Of a stretch of DNA of 32,220 bases, positions 1-8,055 are shown piece after piece; position 1 is the stretch's first letter, and each line of letters starts with the position of its first letter. Under the pieces are notes generated by a model that had not been told where the DNA came from, ran no database searches, and was given only the letters and a program-made list of their open reading frames with translations. The stretch is from Ectothiorhodospiraceae bacterium. Its GTDB lineage: Bacteria; Pseudomonadota; Gammaproteobacteria; Nitrococcales; Aquisalimonadaceae. Location: NCBI GenBank assembly GCA_007130525.1, contig SLSJ01000158.1:1-32220 (forward strand), written 5' to 3'. A program made the translations under genes and the position numbers.

Positions 1-49
1 CGGCATCTCGACGCCCTCGCGACGAACGGCGGTGAGATATGCGGGCTAG
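1..49 (-). mobile_element. Edge-truncated copy of the 184-bp CTAG-bounded palindromic repeat
   Basis: These 49 bases are the inverted match of the left end of the full copy at 18257-18440, with only a few differences, and they finish in the same gcgggctag terminus. The rest of the element lies outside the window. The terminal CTAG supplies the stop codon of the minus-strand gene that begins at 468. No transposase is encoded here. The copy lies in the same orientation as the one cut by the right edge of the window. Confidence 0.85.
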
Positions 50-468
50 TGTATCCGTCGTTCCGCCGGCACCGACTTGCTGCTTGCGGATTCGGGTCGT
101 GGTGAGGCATGGTGCATGATCATGCGCCATTCACCCGCTTCACAACGGAATATGTTCGTGGCAAGGACCCCCGAAGGAGAACCCGTCTGTCCCTCGACGT
201 AGATGATTTCCTGGAGGGTCTGGATTGCAATATCACGGTTGACGATGAAGCGTTCCCGGGTGTTGTGGAAATGCATGGCCGGAGCGTTACCGAAGATCTG
301 CTTCCAGGTTTCACGGATGGCATCGTAACCGTCAAGCCGATGCCCCATCGGATGAATGCATACGGTGTCGGGAGCCGTGGACCAGACTGCCATCATGTCA
401 TCCAGATCACGACGTTCGAATGCCCGGTAAAAGGCCGCTGCGGCGTGTTCAGGTGTATCCGCGATCAT
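46..468 (-). CDS. NTF2-like / SnoaL-like domain protein
   Basis: This 140-residue protein looks like a single cone-shaped NTF2-fold domain. It starts with a helical segment typical of the family (AAAAFYRAFERRDLDDMMAVW), continues with DTVCIHPMGHRLDGYDAIRETW, and ends in beta strands (EWRMIMHHASPRPE). Family members include small enzymes of polyketide or steroid metabolism and many stress proteins of unknown substrate, so no reaction can be assigned. There is no signal peptide, so it is probably cytoplasmic. The start at 468 follows a GGTGGAAGG purine run that lies very close to the ATG. The stop codon lies inside the CTAG end of the repeat at 1-49, so the last few residues may have been changed by that insertion. 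It lies downstream of the hydrolase on the same strand with a gap of about 125 bp. Confidence 0.8.
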   Translation of the reverse strand: MIADTPEHAAAAFYRAFERRDLDDMMAVWSTAPDTVCIHPMGHRLDGYDAIRETWKQIFGNAPAMHFHNTRERFIVNRDIAIQTLQEIIYVEGQTGSPSGVLATNIFRCEAGEWRMIMHHASPRPESASSKSVPAERRIH

Positions 469-593
469 CCTTCCACCCCTGGGTCTCCCTAAACGCTGCT
501 CCTTGTTGCCAGCCCCCAGGATGTTTCCAGCAACGTCATTCCGTACATCGAAGCGAACGGTACGGCGTACTCGGACCCGTGCCCGTTCGGGGA

Positions 594-1358
594 TCAGCCG
601 TGCGTTCTCGCCATGAAATCGTGAATCTGGTAGACCATGTCATCGGGTTGCTCCAGCGGCAGTTGATGTCCGGCAGGGGCGATGACAGCGAGGCGGGCGT
701 CGGGCATGCGATCTTCCAGAAACTGTGCATGCTTGAGCGGGGTCATGCGGTCGATATCACCGCTGATGACAAGCGTACGTTGGGTGATCTGGTGCAGATG
801 CCGTGTGGCATCGAAGCTGCCCCAAGCCGTGAAGTCCGCAAGGCAGGTCTGCGCACCCACATCGAGAAGGTGAGTGCGGTAGGCTTCCACGAGGGCGCCG
901 GGTGCGCCGGGGGCAAAGCTTGCGAATGTCAGCCGCTCCACCGCGGAGTCGAAGTCGTGCCGGATAAGTTCCATGAGTTCATCCATGTTCTCGACGCGCG
1001 CGCCGGTACAGGCAAGAATCAAGGCCTGCGGACAGTCCGGATACTTGAGCGCGAGCGCCTGAACGATGGCTCCGCCCATGGAGTGGCCGGCCAGCACCAC
1101 ATTGTCGAGATCCAGGGCATCGATGAAGGCGGAGATGGCCTCCACGTGGTCGTCAAGGCGCTCCGGCGGTGGCCCGCCGGAGCGGCCGTGCCCGGGGAGG
1201 TCCGGCAGCCACGTGTTGCAGTCAGGAATATCTCCGAGTCCGGCCGGCCAGACGCGATGATCGGCCGCAGCGCCGTGAACGCACACCAGATTGCGCCGGG
1301 CGTCCTGGTCATGGGCCGAGTAGAAGAGCTTGTCTTCGCCCAGATCGATAAATGGCAT
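594..1358 (-). CDS. Alpha/beta hydrolase
   Basis: This 254-residue protein has the normal length and motif order of a single-domain alpha/beta hydrolase. The oxyanion region is VCVHGAAADH near residue 28. A PDLPGHGRSG motif follows near 55. The nucleophile elbow GHSMGG places Ser93. The acid is probably Asp203 in GDIDRMTP, and the base is His231 in PAGHQLPLE. This is a complete catalytic triad, so an active esterase, lactonase or C-C hydrolase is expected, but the substrate cannot be read from sequence. It has no signal peptide. It follows cusA after 89 bp on the same strand, so it could be read through from the copper operon, but it has no known role in copper handling and may be independent. 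The ribosome binding site is weak. Confidence 0.9.
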   Translation of the reverse strand: MPFIDLGEDKLFYSAHDQDARRNLVCVHGAAADHRVWPAGLGDIPDCNTWLPDLPGHGRSGGPPPERLDDHVEAISAFIDALDLDNVVLAGHSMGGAIVQALALKYPDCPQALILACTGARVENMDELMELIRHDFDSAVERLTFASFAPGAPGALVEAYRTHLLDVGAQTCLADFTAWGSFDATRHLHQITQRTLVISGDIDRMTPLKHAQFLEDRMPDARLAVIAPAGHQLPLEQPDDMVYQIHDFMARTHG

Positions 1359-1447
1359 CGCTGATCTCTGTCGTGTCTGCAGGGAAGCCTACACTACGGG
1401 GAGGCCCTTTGCAGTTCCTGCTGGCGCACGTGAAGCGGTCCCTGCCG

Positions 1448-4400
1448 TCACGATTGTTCAACCTCCGCATACTCCCGGCGCCGCCACAGCCAGAACAGCA
1501 CCGGCACGAGCAGCAGCGAGACCAGCGGAGCGGTGATCATGCCGCCCACCATGGGTGCCGCAATACGCTGCATGGCTTCGGCACCAAGACCGTCGGCAAC
1601 GAGCAGCGGACTTAGCCCCAGAACCACAGTCAGGGCGGTCATGGTCAGGGGCCGAACCCGCATCACCGCGCCTTCTATGATGGCCGCCCGCAACTCCGCC
1701 CACGATGCCGGTTGACGTCTGTCCACTGCCTCGCGGATGTACATCAGCATGACCACCGCGAATTCTGCAGCCAGGCCAAGCAGTAGAGCGAAGCCCGCGA
1801 ACACCGCGACCGAGACGTTGAGCCCCATGAGGTAGAGGATCCAGATGCCGCCGACTGCCGCGAAGGACAGGGACCCCATCAGCATCAGAGCCTCGGCGCC
1901 GCTGCGGAAGCACAAGTAGAGCAGCAGGAAGATCAGCACCAGTGTGACCGGCACCACCAGGGAAAGCCGCTCGCGCGCACGTTCCAGGTGTTCATACTGC
2001 CCGGCCCACGCGATGGAGTACCCCGCCGGCAGGTCTACTTGCGCGCGCACCGCGTCGCGGGCGGCCGCCACATAGGAACCCAGATCACGGCCGCGCACGT
2101 CTACCGTCACCAGGCCGTTGAGTCTTGCATTCTCGGTGCGGATCATGGCCGGGCCGTCGGTGATCTCCACCCGTGCCAGCGCCTCCAGCGGCAGGTGGTT
2201 CCCGTTCGCCGTGACCACCGGAAGCTCGCGCAGGCGTTCGATCGAGCCGCGCCAGTCCTGCGGATAGCGCAGGTTGACAGGATAACGCTCAAGGCCTTCG
2301 ACGGTATCCGTCACATCCATGCCGCCCACCGCCGTCTGGATCACCGACTGCAGGTCGGTGACGGTGACACCATGACGGGCGGCCTGCCGTCGATCCACTT
2401 CGATCTCGATGTAGCGCCCTGTGCCGGTGCGCTCGGCATAGGCCGAGGCGGTACCGGGCAACTCGCCCAGCACCCGCTCCACGTCACGGCCGATGCGCTC
2501 GATCTCGTGCAGGTCCGGGCCGGCGATCTTCACGCCCACCGCTGAGCGTACCCCGGTGGAAAGCATGTCGATGCGGGTCTTGATGGGTGGCACCCAGACG
2601 TTGGAGGCACCGGGAATCTGCACCACCTCGTCCAGTTCCCGGATCAGGTCGTCCTTGGTCAGGCCCTCACGCCACTGGTCCCGGGGCTTGAACCGGATCA
2701 CCGTCTCCAGCATGCCGATGGGTGCCGGGTCCGTTGCGGTTTCCGCTCGGCCTGCCTTGCCGAACACCTGGTCCACCTCGGGTACGGTCTTGATCAGCCG
2801 GTTGGTCTGTTGCAGGAACTCACGGACCTTGCCGATGGATGCTCCGGGGTTGAGCGTGGGCATGTACATCAGATCGCCCTCGTCCATGTCGGGCATGAAC
2901 TCGGTGCCGAGTCGGCTGGCAGGGTAGACCATGCTGGCTGCAAGCAGCAGTGCCAGCAGCAGCGTTACCCAGGGGTACCGGAGCAGGCCTTCCAGGGCGG
3001 GGCGATAGAGGGCGATCAGGCTGCGGCTGACCGGATGTGCGGATTCGGGGCGGATGCGGCCGCGTACCAGATAGCCCATCAGCACCGGTACCAGGGTGAT
3101 ACCGAGCCCGGCGGCCGCCGCCATGGCGTAGGCGCCGGTGAACGCCAGCGGGTGGAACAGTCGACCCTCCTGTCCTTCGAGGGTGAACAACGGCAGGAAG
3201 CTCACCACGATAATGAGCAGTGCGAAGAAAAGCGGCCGTCCCGTCTCCTTCGCCGCGATGGCAACCGTGGTCCAGCGGTCCTCTCCGGGGGGCGCGCGCT
3301 CCAGCCGCTTGTGCAGGTTTTCCACCATCACGATCGCGGCGTCCACCATGGCGCCGATGGTGACCGCTATCCCGCCCAGGGACATGATGTTGGCATTGAT
3401 TCCCTGCTGCTGCATGATCAGCAGCGCCGCCATGATGCCGATTGGCAGACTGACGATGGCCACCAGCGCCGAGCGCAGGTGCAGCAGGAACACGGCGCAT
3501 ACCAGTGCGATGATCAGAAACTCCTGTACCAGCTTTTCGGACAGATGGCGCACGGAACCCTGGATCAGTTCGGAACGGTCGTAGGTCTCCACGACCTCCA
3601 CTCCGTCCGGAAGACCGGGCTGGAGTTCTTCCAGGCGTTGCTTCACCCGTTCAATGGTGGCGAGCGCGTTCTCGCCGTGGCGCATGACTACGAAGCCGCC
3701 CACCACCTCGCCTTCGCCATCCAGTTCGGCGATGCCGCGTCGCGCCCTCGGGCCCGTGCGTACTTCGGCGACGTCCTCCAGCAGTACAGGGGTTCCGTCT
3801 CCGGCACGACCCACAGGCACCAGGCGCAGGTCCTCGATTCCCTTCAGAAAGCCCAGGGACCACACCATGTACTCGGCCTCGGCCATCTCCACCACTGAGC
3901 CGCCGGCCTCACGGTTGGCTGCCCGGATCGACTGGCGGATTTCATCCAGGGTGAGGGCGTAGGCACGGGCCCGGTTGGGGTCAAGCAGCACCTGGTATTG
4001 GCGCACCATGCCGCCCAGGGGAGCAACCTCGGCAACCCCTTCCACCGACTGCAGTTCGAAGCGGAGGAACCAGTCCTGTAGGGAACGCAGTTGTGCCAGG
4101 TCATGGTTGCCGGTGTGGTCCACCAGCACATACTGGTAGACCCAGCCAACGCCGGTGGCGTCCGGTCCCAGCGCAGGCCGCGCTTCCGGCGGCAGATCCG
4201 GGGCAACCTGGCTCAGGTACTCCAGTACCCGGGCACGGGCCCAGTACGGGTCGGTGCCGTCCTCGAACAGCACATAGACAAAGGAGTCACCGAACATGGA
4301 GAAGCCACGCACGTCCCGGGCCCTGGGAACCGAGAGCAACGCGGTGGTCAACGGGTAGGTTACCTGGTCCTCCACCACCTGGGGCGCCTGACCGGCGAAA

Positions 4401-4555
4401 CCGGTATGCACGATGACCTGGACGTCGGAAAGATCGGGGATCGCATCCAGCGGCGTCTGCCGCAGGCTGAACACGCCCCAGAGCACGAACACCCCCGTGA
4501 GCAGAATCACCAGCAGGCGATTGTCCAGCGACCACTGCACAATGCGGTCAATCAT
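1448..4555 (-). CDS. cusA: CusA-type heavy-metal RND efflux pump, copy 1
   Basis: This inner-membrane, proton-driven pump of the heavy-metal RND family should move Cu(I)/Ag(I) from the periplasm, and possibly the membrane, into the CusBC channel. It has 1035 residues from the chosen start, the expected family size. Seen in it are the family N-terminus (RIVQWSLDNRLLV), TPLDAIPDLSDVQV, and the transmembrane segment GAMVDAAIVMVENLHKR. That segment carries the charged residues of the proton relay in the CusA-like branch. The periplasmic Met motifs GMLETVIRF and RIDMLSTG match regions that hold metal-site methionines in E. coli CusA. The ORF track starts seven codons earlier, but the ATG at 4555 gives the family start MIDRIVQW and overlaps the end of cusB by 8 bp. 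It is a close paralogue of the cusA at 21615-24752 and shares a 59-bp identical DNA stretch with it. Confidence 0.95.
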   Translation of the reverse strand: MIDRIVQWSLDNRLLVILLTGVFVLWGVFSLRQTPLDAIPDLSDVQVIVHTGFAGQAPQVVEDQVTYPLTTALLSVPRARDVRGFSMFGDSFVYVLFEDGTDPYWARARVLEYLSQVAPDLPPEARPALGPDATGVGWVYQYVLVDHTGNHDLAQLRSLQDWFLRFELQSVEGVAEVAPLGGMVRQYQVLLDPNRARAYALTLDEIRQSIRAANREAGGSVVEMAEAEYMVWSLGFLKGIEDLRLVPVGRAGDGTPVLLEDVAEVRTGPRARRGIAELDGEGEVVGGFVVMRHGENALATIERVKQRLEELQPGLPDGVEVVETYDRSELIQGSVRHLSEKLVQEFLIIALVCAVFLLHLRSALVAIVSLPIGIMAALLIMQQQGINANIMSLGGIAVTIGAMVDAAIVMVENLHKRLERAPPGEDRWTTVAIAAKETGRPLFFALLIIVVSFLPLFTLEGQEGRLFHPLAFTGAYAMAAAAGLGITLVPVLMGYLVRGRIRPESAHPVSRSLIALYRPALEGLLRYPWVTLLLALLLAASMVYPASRLGTEFMPDMDEGDLMYMPTLNPGASIGKVREFLQQTNRLIKTVPEVDQVFGKAGRAETATDPAPIGMLETVIRFKPRDQWREGLTKDDLIRELDEVVQIPGASNVWVPPIKTRIDMLSTGVRSAVGVKIAGPDLHEIERIGRDVERVLGELPGTASAYAERTGTGRYIEIEVDRRQAARHGVTVTDLQSVIQTAVGGMDVTDTVEGLERYPVNLRYPQDWRGSIERLRELPVVTANGNHLPLEALARVEITDGPAMIRTENARLNGLVTVDVRGRDLGSYVAAARDAVRAQVDLPAGYSIAWAGQYEHLERARERLSLVVPVTLVLIFLLLYLCFRSGAEALMLMGSLSFAAVGGIWILYLMGLNVSVAVFAGFALLLGLAAEFAVVMLMYIREAVDRRQPASWAELRAAIIEGAVMRVRPLTMTALTVVLGLSPLLVADGLGAEAMQRIAAPMVGGMITAPLVSLLLVPVLFWLWRRREYAEVEQS

Positions 4556-6278
4556 GGTCCATCTCCCTCTGGTCATCCAGCGGTTCGATGGCGGTGACCT
4601 CGTAACCGAATGTGTCGGCCTCCCGGGCCCGGAAACGGATTTTCATATGCGGCTGGACCTTGTCGAGATCCACCCCCTCGGCGACCAGGAAGTTCATGGT
4701 CATACCCGGCATGTCCAGGTCCGGGATCGGACCGTGGGAGATGTTTATCTCCCGGTTCTCCCGATCGACGCTGTTGACCACCGCCTCAGCCCAGTCATCC
4801 GACCCCGAACCTTTCCCGTTGCCGTTGACGGCTTCGATACCCGTAACCCGGTACACGCCGGGTTCCGGTTCCGTAATCCGGAAACGCACTTCTGCTCCGG
4901 GCTCGATGCCCTCTAGATCAAGGTCCGCCGCGAGTTCGAAGTCCATGGTCATTTCCGGCCAGTCCAGTTCCGGGATCGGTTCATGGGAGAGGTTGATGGT
5001 TTCGGCATCCGCATCTACCGCATTCACCACGCCCCTTGACGTGATTTCCTGCCTTTCATCGTCCGACTCCACCGCTTCCATGCGGCCGAGTTCGGCCACG
5101 ACATCGGACTCCGAGTCGATCAGGAACTGACCGGATGTCACTACCCGCTCGCCCTCTTCCAGACCATCCAGGATCTCCAGCCGGTCGCCGGCATTTTGGC
5201 CCACACGGATCTCCCGGGCCTGAAAGCGGCCTTTCCCCCTGTATACGATCACCCGGGTCTGATGACCGGTGCGGATAACCGCCTCGGCCGGCACGTGCAC
5301 CACGTCGTTGATGGGTTCCGCGTCCAGACGTACGGCCGCATACATGCCCGGCTTCAGCTGTTCATCGGGGTTGTCCAGCGCCAGTCGGGCCCGCACTGTC
5401 CGGGTCGGTGACGCCAGCGAGGGGTAGATGTAGTCGATGCGCCCCTGCAGGCTTTCACCCGGATGGTAGGGCAGCAGAACCTCCGCTGCCTGACCGACGG
5501 TGACGCCGTTTGCCTGCTGTTCGAAGAGATCGGCCAGTACCCAGACGCGGGATAGATCGGCGATGGTCATGATGGAGTCCGCGGGCCTGACGAACATGCC
5601 ATGGCGGACGTGCAGTTCCTGCACCACGCCAGCGTGTCTGGCACGGACCGAGATCGTCTGTCGTACCTCGCCGCTGCGCTCCACCCCGGCTATCTCGTCG
5701 GGGCCCATGCCCAGTGCACGCAGCCTTTGTCGTGCCGATTCGACGCCGCCGCCACGCCGAACGGCCTGCAGGAACTCCTCCTGGGCATTGACTAGCACGG
5801 GTGAGTACAACCGGAACAGCAGTTGTCCGGCCTCCACGCGCTCGCCGGTTGTGCGCACGCGCAGTTCTTCGATCCAGCCGTCGACACGCAGGTGGACGTG
5901 CGACAGACCGGCCTCGTCGTAGTCCACGAATCCGAAGGCGTCCACCTGCCGGACAAGCTTGCCGCGTTCGGCAGGTGCGGTGCGCAGGTTCATGTTCTGC
6001 AGGACTGCCGTCCGGATACGAACCGTCCCGGGTTCTTCCTCTGCATCATCGTCGTCGGCATAGACCGGGATGTAATCCATGCCCATATGATCCTGGCGGG
6101 GCTCCGGCGAGGTGATGGAGGAGTCCATGGGGTTGCGGTAATAGAGGATCTCGCGGTCGTTGTCCGAAGCCTCGGCCTGTTCGTGGTCCATATCGTGGTG
6201 CAGATACCACCAGGTTGCGCCGCTGCCGGTCACTGCGCCGAGGAGCAGCAGGATCAGCGTTATCAATGGTGTCTTCAT
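4548..6278 (-). CDS. cusB: CusB periplasmic adaptor with two fused CusF domains
   Basis: This is the membrane-fusion subunit linking CusA to CusC. Of its 576 residues, 1-20 form a signal or anchor helix. Residues about 46-73 form a heavy-metal-binding motif (YYRNPMD, then DHMGMDYIPVY). Residues about 85-400 form the barrel-sandwich and helical adaptor body, ending in TSGQFLIDSES. The C-terminus is longer than a typical CusB and holds two CusF-like OB domains at about 412-485 and 497-568. The first has the full Cu(I) set His432, Trp440, Met443 and Met445. In the second the Trp is replaced by Met523 (LDMPGMTMNF), with His515, Met526 and Met528 kept. A Gly/Ser-rich linker (NGNGKGSGSDD) separates them. 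It overlaps cusC by 4 bp and cusA by 8 bp, which implies coupled translation. Copper is inferred as the substrate; silver is also possible. Confidence 0.95.
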   Translation of the reverse strand: MKTPLITLILLLLGAVTGSGATWWYLHHDMDHEQAEASDNDREILYYRNPMDSSITSPEPRQDHMGMDYIPVYADDDDAEEEPGTVRIRTAVLQNMNLRTAPAERGKLVRQVDAFGFVDYDEAGLSHVHLRVDGWIEELRVRTTGERVEAGQLLFRLYSPVLVNAQEEFLQAVRRGGGVESARQRLRALGMGPDEIAGVERSGEVRQTISVRARHAGVVQELHVRHGMFVRPADSIMTIADLSRVWVLADLFEQQANGVTVGQAAEVLLPYHPGESLQGRIDYIYPSLASPTRTVRARLALDNPDEQLKPGMYAAVRLDAEPINDVVHVPAEAVIRTGHQTRVIVYRGKGRFQAREIRVGQNAGDRLEILDGLEEGERVVTSGQFLIDSESDVVAELGRMEAVESDDERQEITSRGVVNAVDADAETINLSHEPIPELDWPEMTMDFELAADLDLEGIEPGAEVRFRITEPEPGVYRVTGIEAVNGNGKGSGSDDWAEAVVNSVDRENREINISHGPIPDLDMPGMTMNFLVAEGVDLDKVQPHMKIRFRAREADTFGYEVTAIEPLDDQREMDHD

Positions 6279-7525
6279 TGTTCCTCTCCCAGCAGGTACA
6301 GGAGTTCCGCCTGCGTCTGGCGCCGGTCGCTGAACACCCGCAGGCTGTCAAGACGTGTCTGCAGGTTCATGACCCGGGCCCTGATCAGGTCGGAGAAGGC
6401 GATGGTGCCGGCGCGGTAGGCCTGGTCGGCCGCCTCCGCGTTGGCGCGGGCGGATTCGAGCAGGCGATCACGGAAACGTGTGTCGCGCTCGTCGAGCCGG
6501 TGCAGCCGGCTGAGGATGGCCGCGTGCCGTGCGTCCAGATCCCGCGCCTGTTCCGTGAGAGCCAGCATGGCGGCGTCCCGTTGATGCTGGCTTGCAGCCA
6601 CTTCGCTGTCCTGGCGTTGCCGACTGAACAGAGGCAGATCCACCATCAACATGCCGGACAATCGGTCTACGCCGCCCTGAGCACGGGCGCCGGGCGCGCG
6701 GCCGTAGCTGAGTTGCAGACTCCACTCGGCTCTGTAGCCCTGACGGGCGAGCTCGATGCCCTGGCGGCCGTCCTCCACCGCCGCCTCTTCAGCCCGGAGC
6801 AGGGGATGCGCCCGGATACCGTCCTCGTGCGGCAAGGGGAGTTCCGGGAACGTCCCGGTCAGCGGCCTGGCGGCGACCTCGTGGCCGACCCAGCGAGCGA
6901 GTTCCGCCTCGGCCGCCGATTCGGCCGCATGCACCGTGCTGATGCGGTCTTCCAGGCGCTCGAGTTCAAGCTCCACCTCCAGTACGGCCTGTTGCGTGCC
7001 ACGCCCGGCAGCGAATTCCCGTTCGGTGATCTCCAGCAGCTCCTGGAATAGCTCACGTGTCTCCGCCAGTACCGCAAGCGCCCTTCGCTGGTAAAGCAGT
7101 TCCAGGTAGGCCTGGCGCACACCGCGCAGGGCCGTGCGTCCCGCGTCACGCGCCCGGGCCAGTTCGGCCGTGGCCCGGGTGCGCTCGCGGGCGCTGGAAA
7201 GCGCCCGGGTATCGCCGCGTGGAAAGGTCTGGCGCAGACCGATGGTGATCTGGGTCATTGGTGTCCGGTCGAGTCGGAATCCGTCGTCGATGGGCAGGTT
7301 CATGGCCTCGCCGATCAACACGGGGTTGGGTAGACTGCGGGCCGCCTCGGCCGAGTTTTCCCGTGCTGCGGCCAGTTCGTGATAACGGGCGGTGGTCGGG
7401 TCTCGCTCCAGCGCGAGATGTTCGGCCTGTTTAATGGACAACGGCGCCGAGGTCAGCTTGGCGGGACTGGCCAGCAGCAGTATCAGGAGCAGGCAGAGCC
7501 ACCCCCGGGTCGGGTTCGGAGACAT
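6275..7525 (-). CDS. cusC: CusC/TolC-family outer membrane channel, copy 1
   Basis: This 416-residue outer-membrane factor should form the exit duct of the CusCBA tripartite pump. It starts with a Sec signal peptide (LCLLLILLLASPAKLTSA). Two long heptad-rich alpha-helical repeats follow, as in TolC proteins. Examples are LAAARENSAEAARSLPNP in the first half and LDLPLF-type strand motifs (MLMVDLPLFSRQRQDSE) in the second. No lipobox Cys follows the signal, so it is probably not a lipoprotein, unlike E. coli CusC. It ends LYLLGEEQ and overlaps cusB by 4 bp. The start ATG at 7525 lies 5 bases after a GAGGAAGC ribosome binding site that is partly inside a small hairpin. It is clearly paralogous to the cusC at 26238-27488, and both are exactly 416 residues. 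Confidence 0.92.
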   Translation of the reverse strand: MSPNPTRGWLCLLLILLLASPAKLTSAPLSIKQAEHLALERDPTTARYHELAAARENSAEAARSLPNPVLIGEAMNLPIDDGFRLDRTPMTQITIGLRQTFPRGDTRALSSARERTRATAELARARDAGRTALRGVRQAYLELLYQRRALAVLAETRELFQELLEITEREFAAGRGTQQAVLEVELELERLEDRISTVHAAESAAEAELARWVGHEVAARPLTGTFPELPLPHEDGIRAHPLLRAEEAAVEDGRQGIELARQGYRAEWSLQLSYGRAPGARAQGGVDRLSGMLMVDLPLFSRQRQDSEVAASQHQRDAAMLALTEQARDLDARHAAILSRLHRLDERDTRFRDRLLESARANAEAADQAYRAGTIAFSDLIRARVMNLQTRLDSLRVFSDRRQTQAELLYLLGEEQ

Positions 7526-7535
7526 GGTTTGCTTC

Positions 7536-7546
7536 CTCGCTGCGAG
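7536..7546 (-). promoter_or_regulatory. Small hairpin over the cusC copy 1 ribosome binding site
   Basis: On the minus strand the sequence CTCG-CAG-CGAG forms a 4-bp stem with a 3-base loop. Its right arm is the start of the GAGGAAGC ribosome binding site of cusC. It lies in the 98-bp gap between the leader gene and cusC. The stem is short and could be chance, but its position fits leader-controlled access to the cusC start. Confidence 0.3.
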
Positions 7547-7623
7547 ACCGGACGTGGCCGGCCAGCGCGTGGGTCACGTTTCCCTGCATGCGGCCCGGAG
7601 GCGCGCGTCAGGACGACCATGGA

Positions 7624-7950
7624 TCAGAGGAAGAAGACGCGTTTGGGAGGTTGCAAGTCGGGGGAGGGGTGTGCCGGCTTTGCCGGGAAGCCATGGTGGT
7701 TCGGAGAATGACCGATAATCAGGGGCTCGCTGTCCGTGCGGGCAGACACGCCGGCTATACAACCTATGCAGTCGGGGCAGACGCCGGATTCGGCGTTGGT
7801 GTGACAATCCGAGCCAGTGCCATTCGTCGCCTCGGCTACCTCGGAGCCGACGAACTCTGGGTTCTGGTAGTCGCCCATGACGTGCGATGGCGCAACAAAG
7901 AACGCTGCAATCAGGACAAGACAGAGCAGCAGATAGGATGGCGAGCGCAT
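7624..7950 (-). CDS. Small Cys-containing exported protein, candidate copper leader (uORF) of cus operon 1
   Basis: This 108-residue protein is the first gene of the operon. Residues 1-26 are a hydrophobic export signal (SYLLLCLVLIAAFFVAPS). The middle holds Cys49 and the cluster Cys58-P-D-Cys61-I-G-Cys64. The tail is rich in Pro and His (HSPNHHGFPAKPAHPSPDL), and the protein ends QPPKRVFFL. The protein at 27668-28027, in the same position ahead of the second cus operon, has the same order: signal, one Cys, C-P-x-C-x-x-C, and a PPK tail. Known small proteins such as CutF of Rhodobacter and CruR of Bordetella (DUF2946-like) are short exported upstream ORFs with Cys motifs and Pro-rich C-termini. 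They control downstream copper genes through translation. Membership in that functional class is inferred. It could instead be a plain periplasmic copper-binding protein. The ribosome binding site is weak (GGAA). Confidence 0.75.
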   Translation of the reverse strand: MRSPSYLLLCLVLIAAFFVAPSHVMGDYQNPEFVGSEVAEATNGTGSDCHTNAESGVCPDCIGCIAGVSARTDSEPLIIGHSPNHHGFPAKPAHPSPDLQPPKRVFFL

Positions 7951-7959
7951 GACAGTTCC

Positions 7960-7988
7960 AAACTAGCCTTATGGCCGGATGCGGTCAA
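7960..7988 (-). promoter_or_regulatory. Candidate promoter of cus operon 1
   Basis: On the minus strand a TTGACC -35 is followed after 17 bases by TAGTTT as a weak -10, ending about 10 bp before the leader gene start. The spacer includes CCATAAGGC. I see no clear CueR or CusR operator. Another TTGACC occurs further upstream, so the real start is uncertain. Confidence 0.35.
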
Positions 7989-8055
7989 GCGGCATCATTC
8001 CGCGACCGGACCGATGCATCCTTGCGTGGCCCGGTCAACAGAGCCTGACAGTGTT

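Noticed and set aside
7960-7988. CueR operator at the cus operon 1 promoter
   Set aside because: The spacer is 17 bp rather than the longer spacer of MerR-type promoters, and the expected CCTTCC/GGAAGG inverted repeat is absent.
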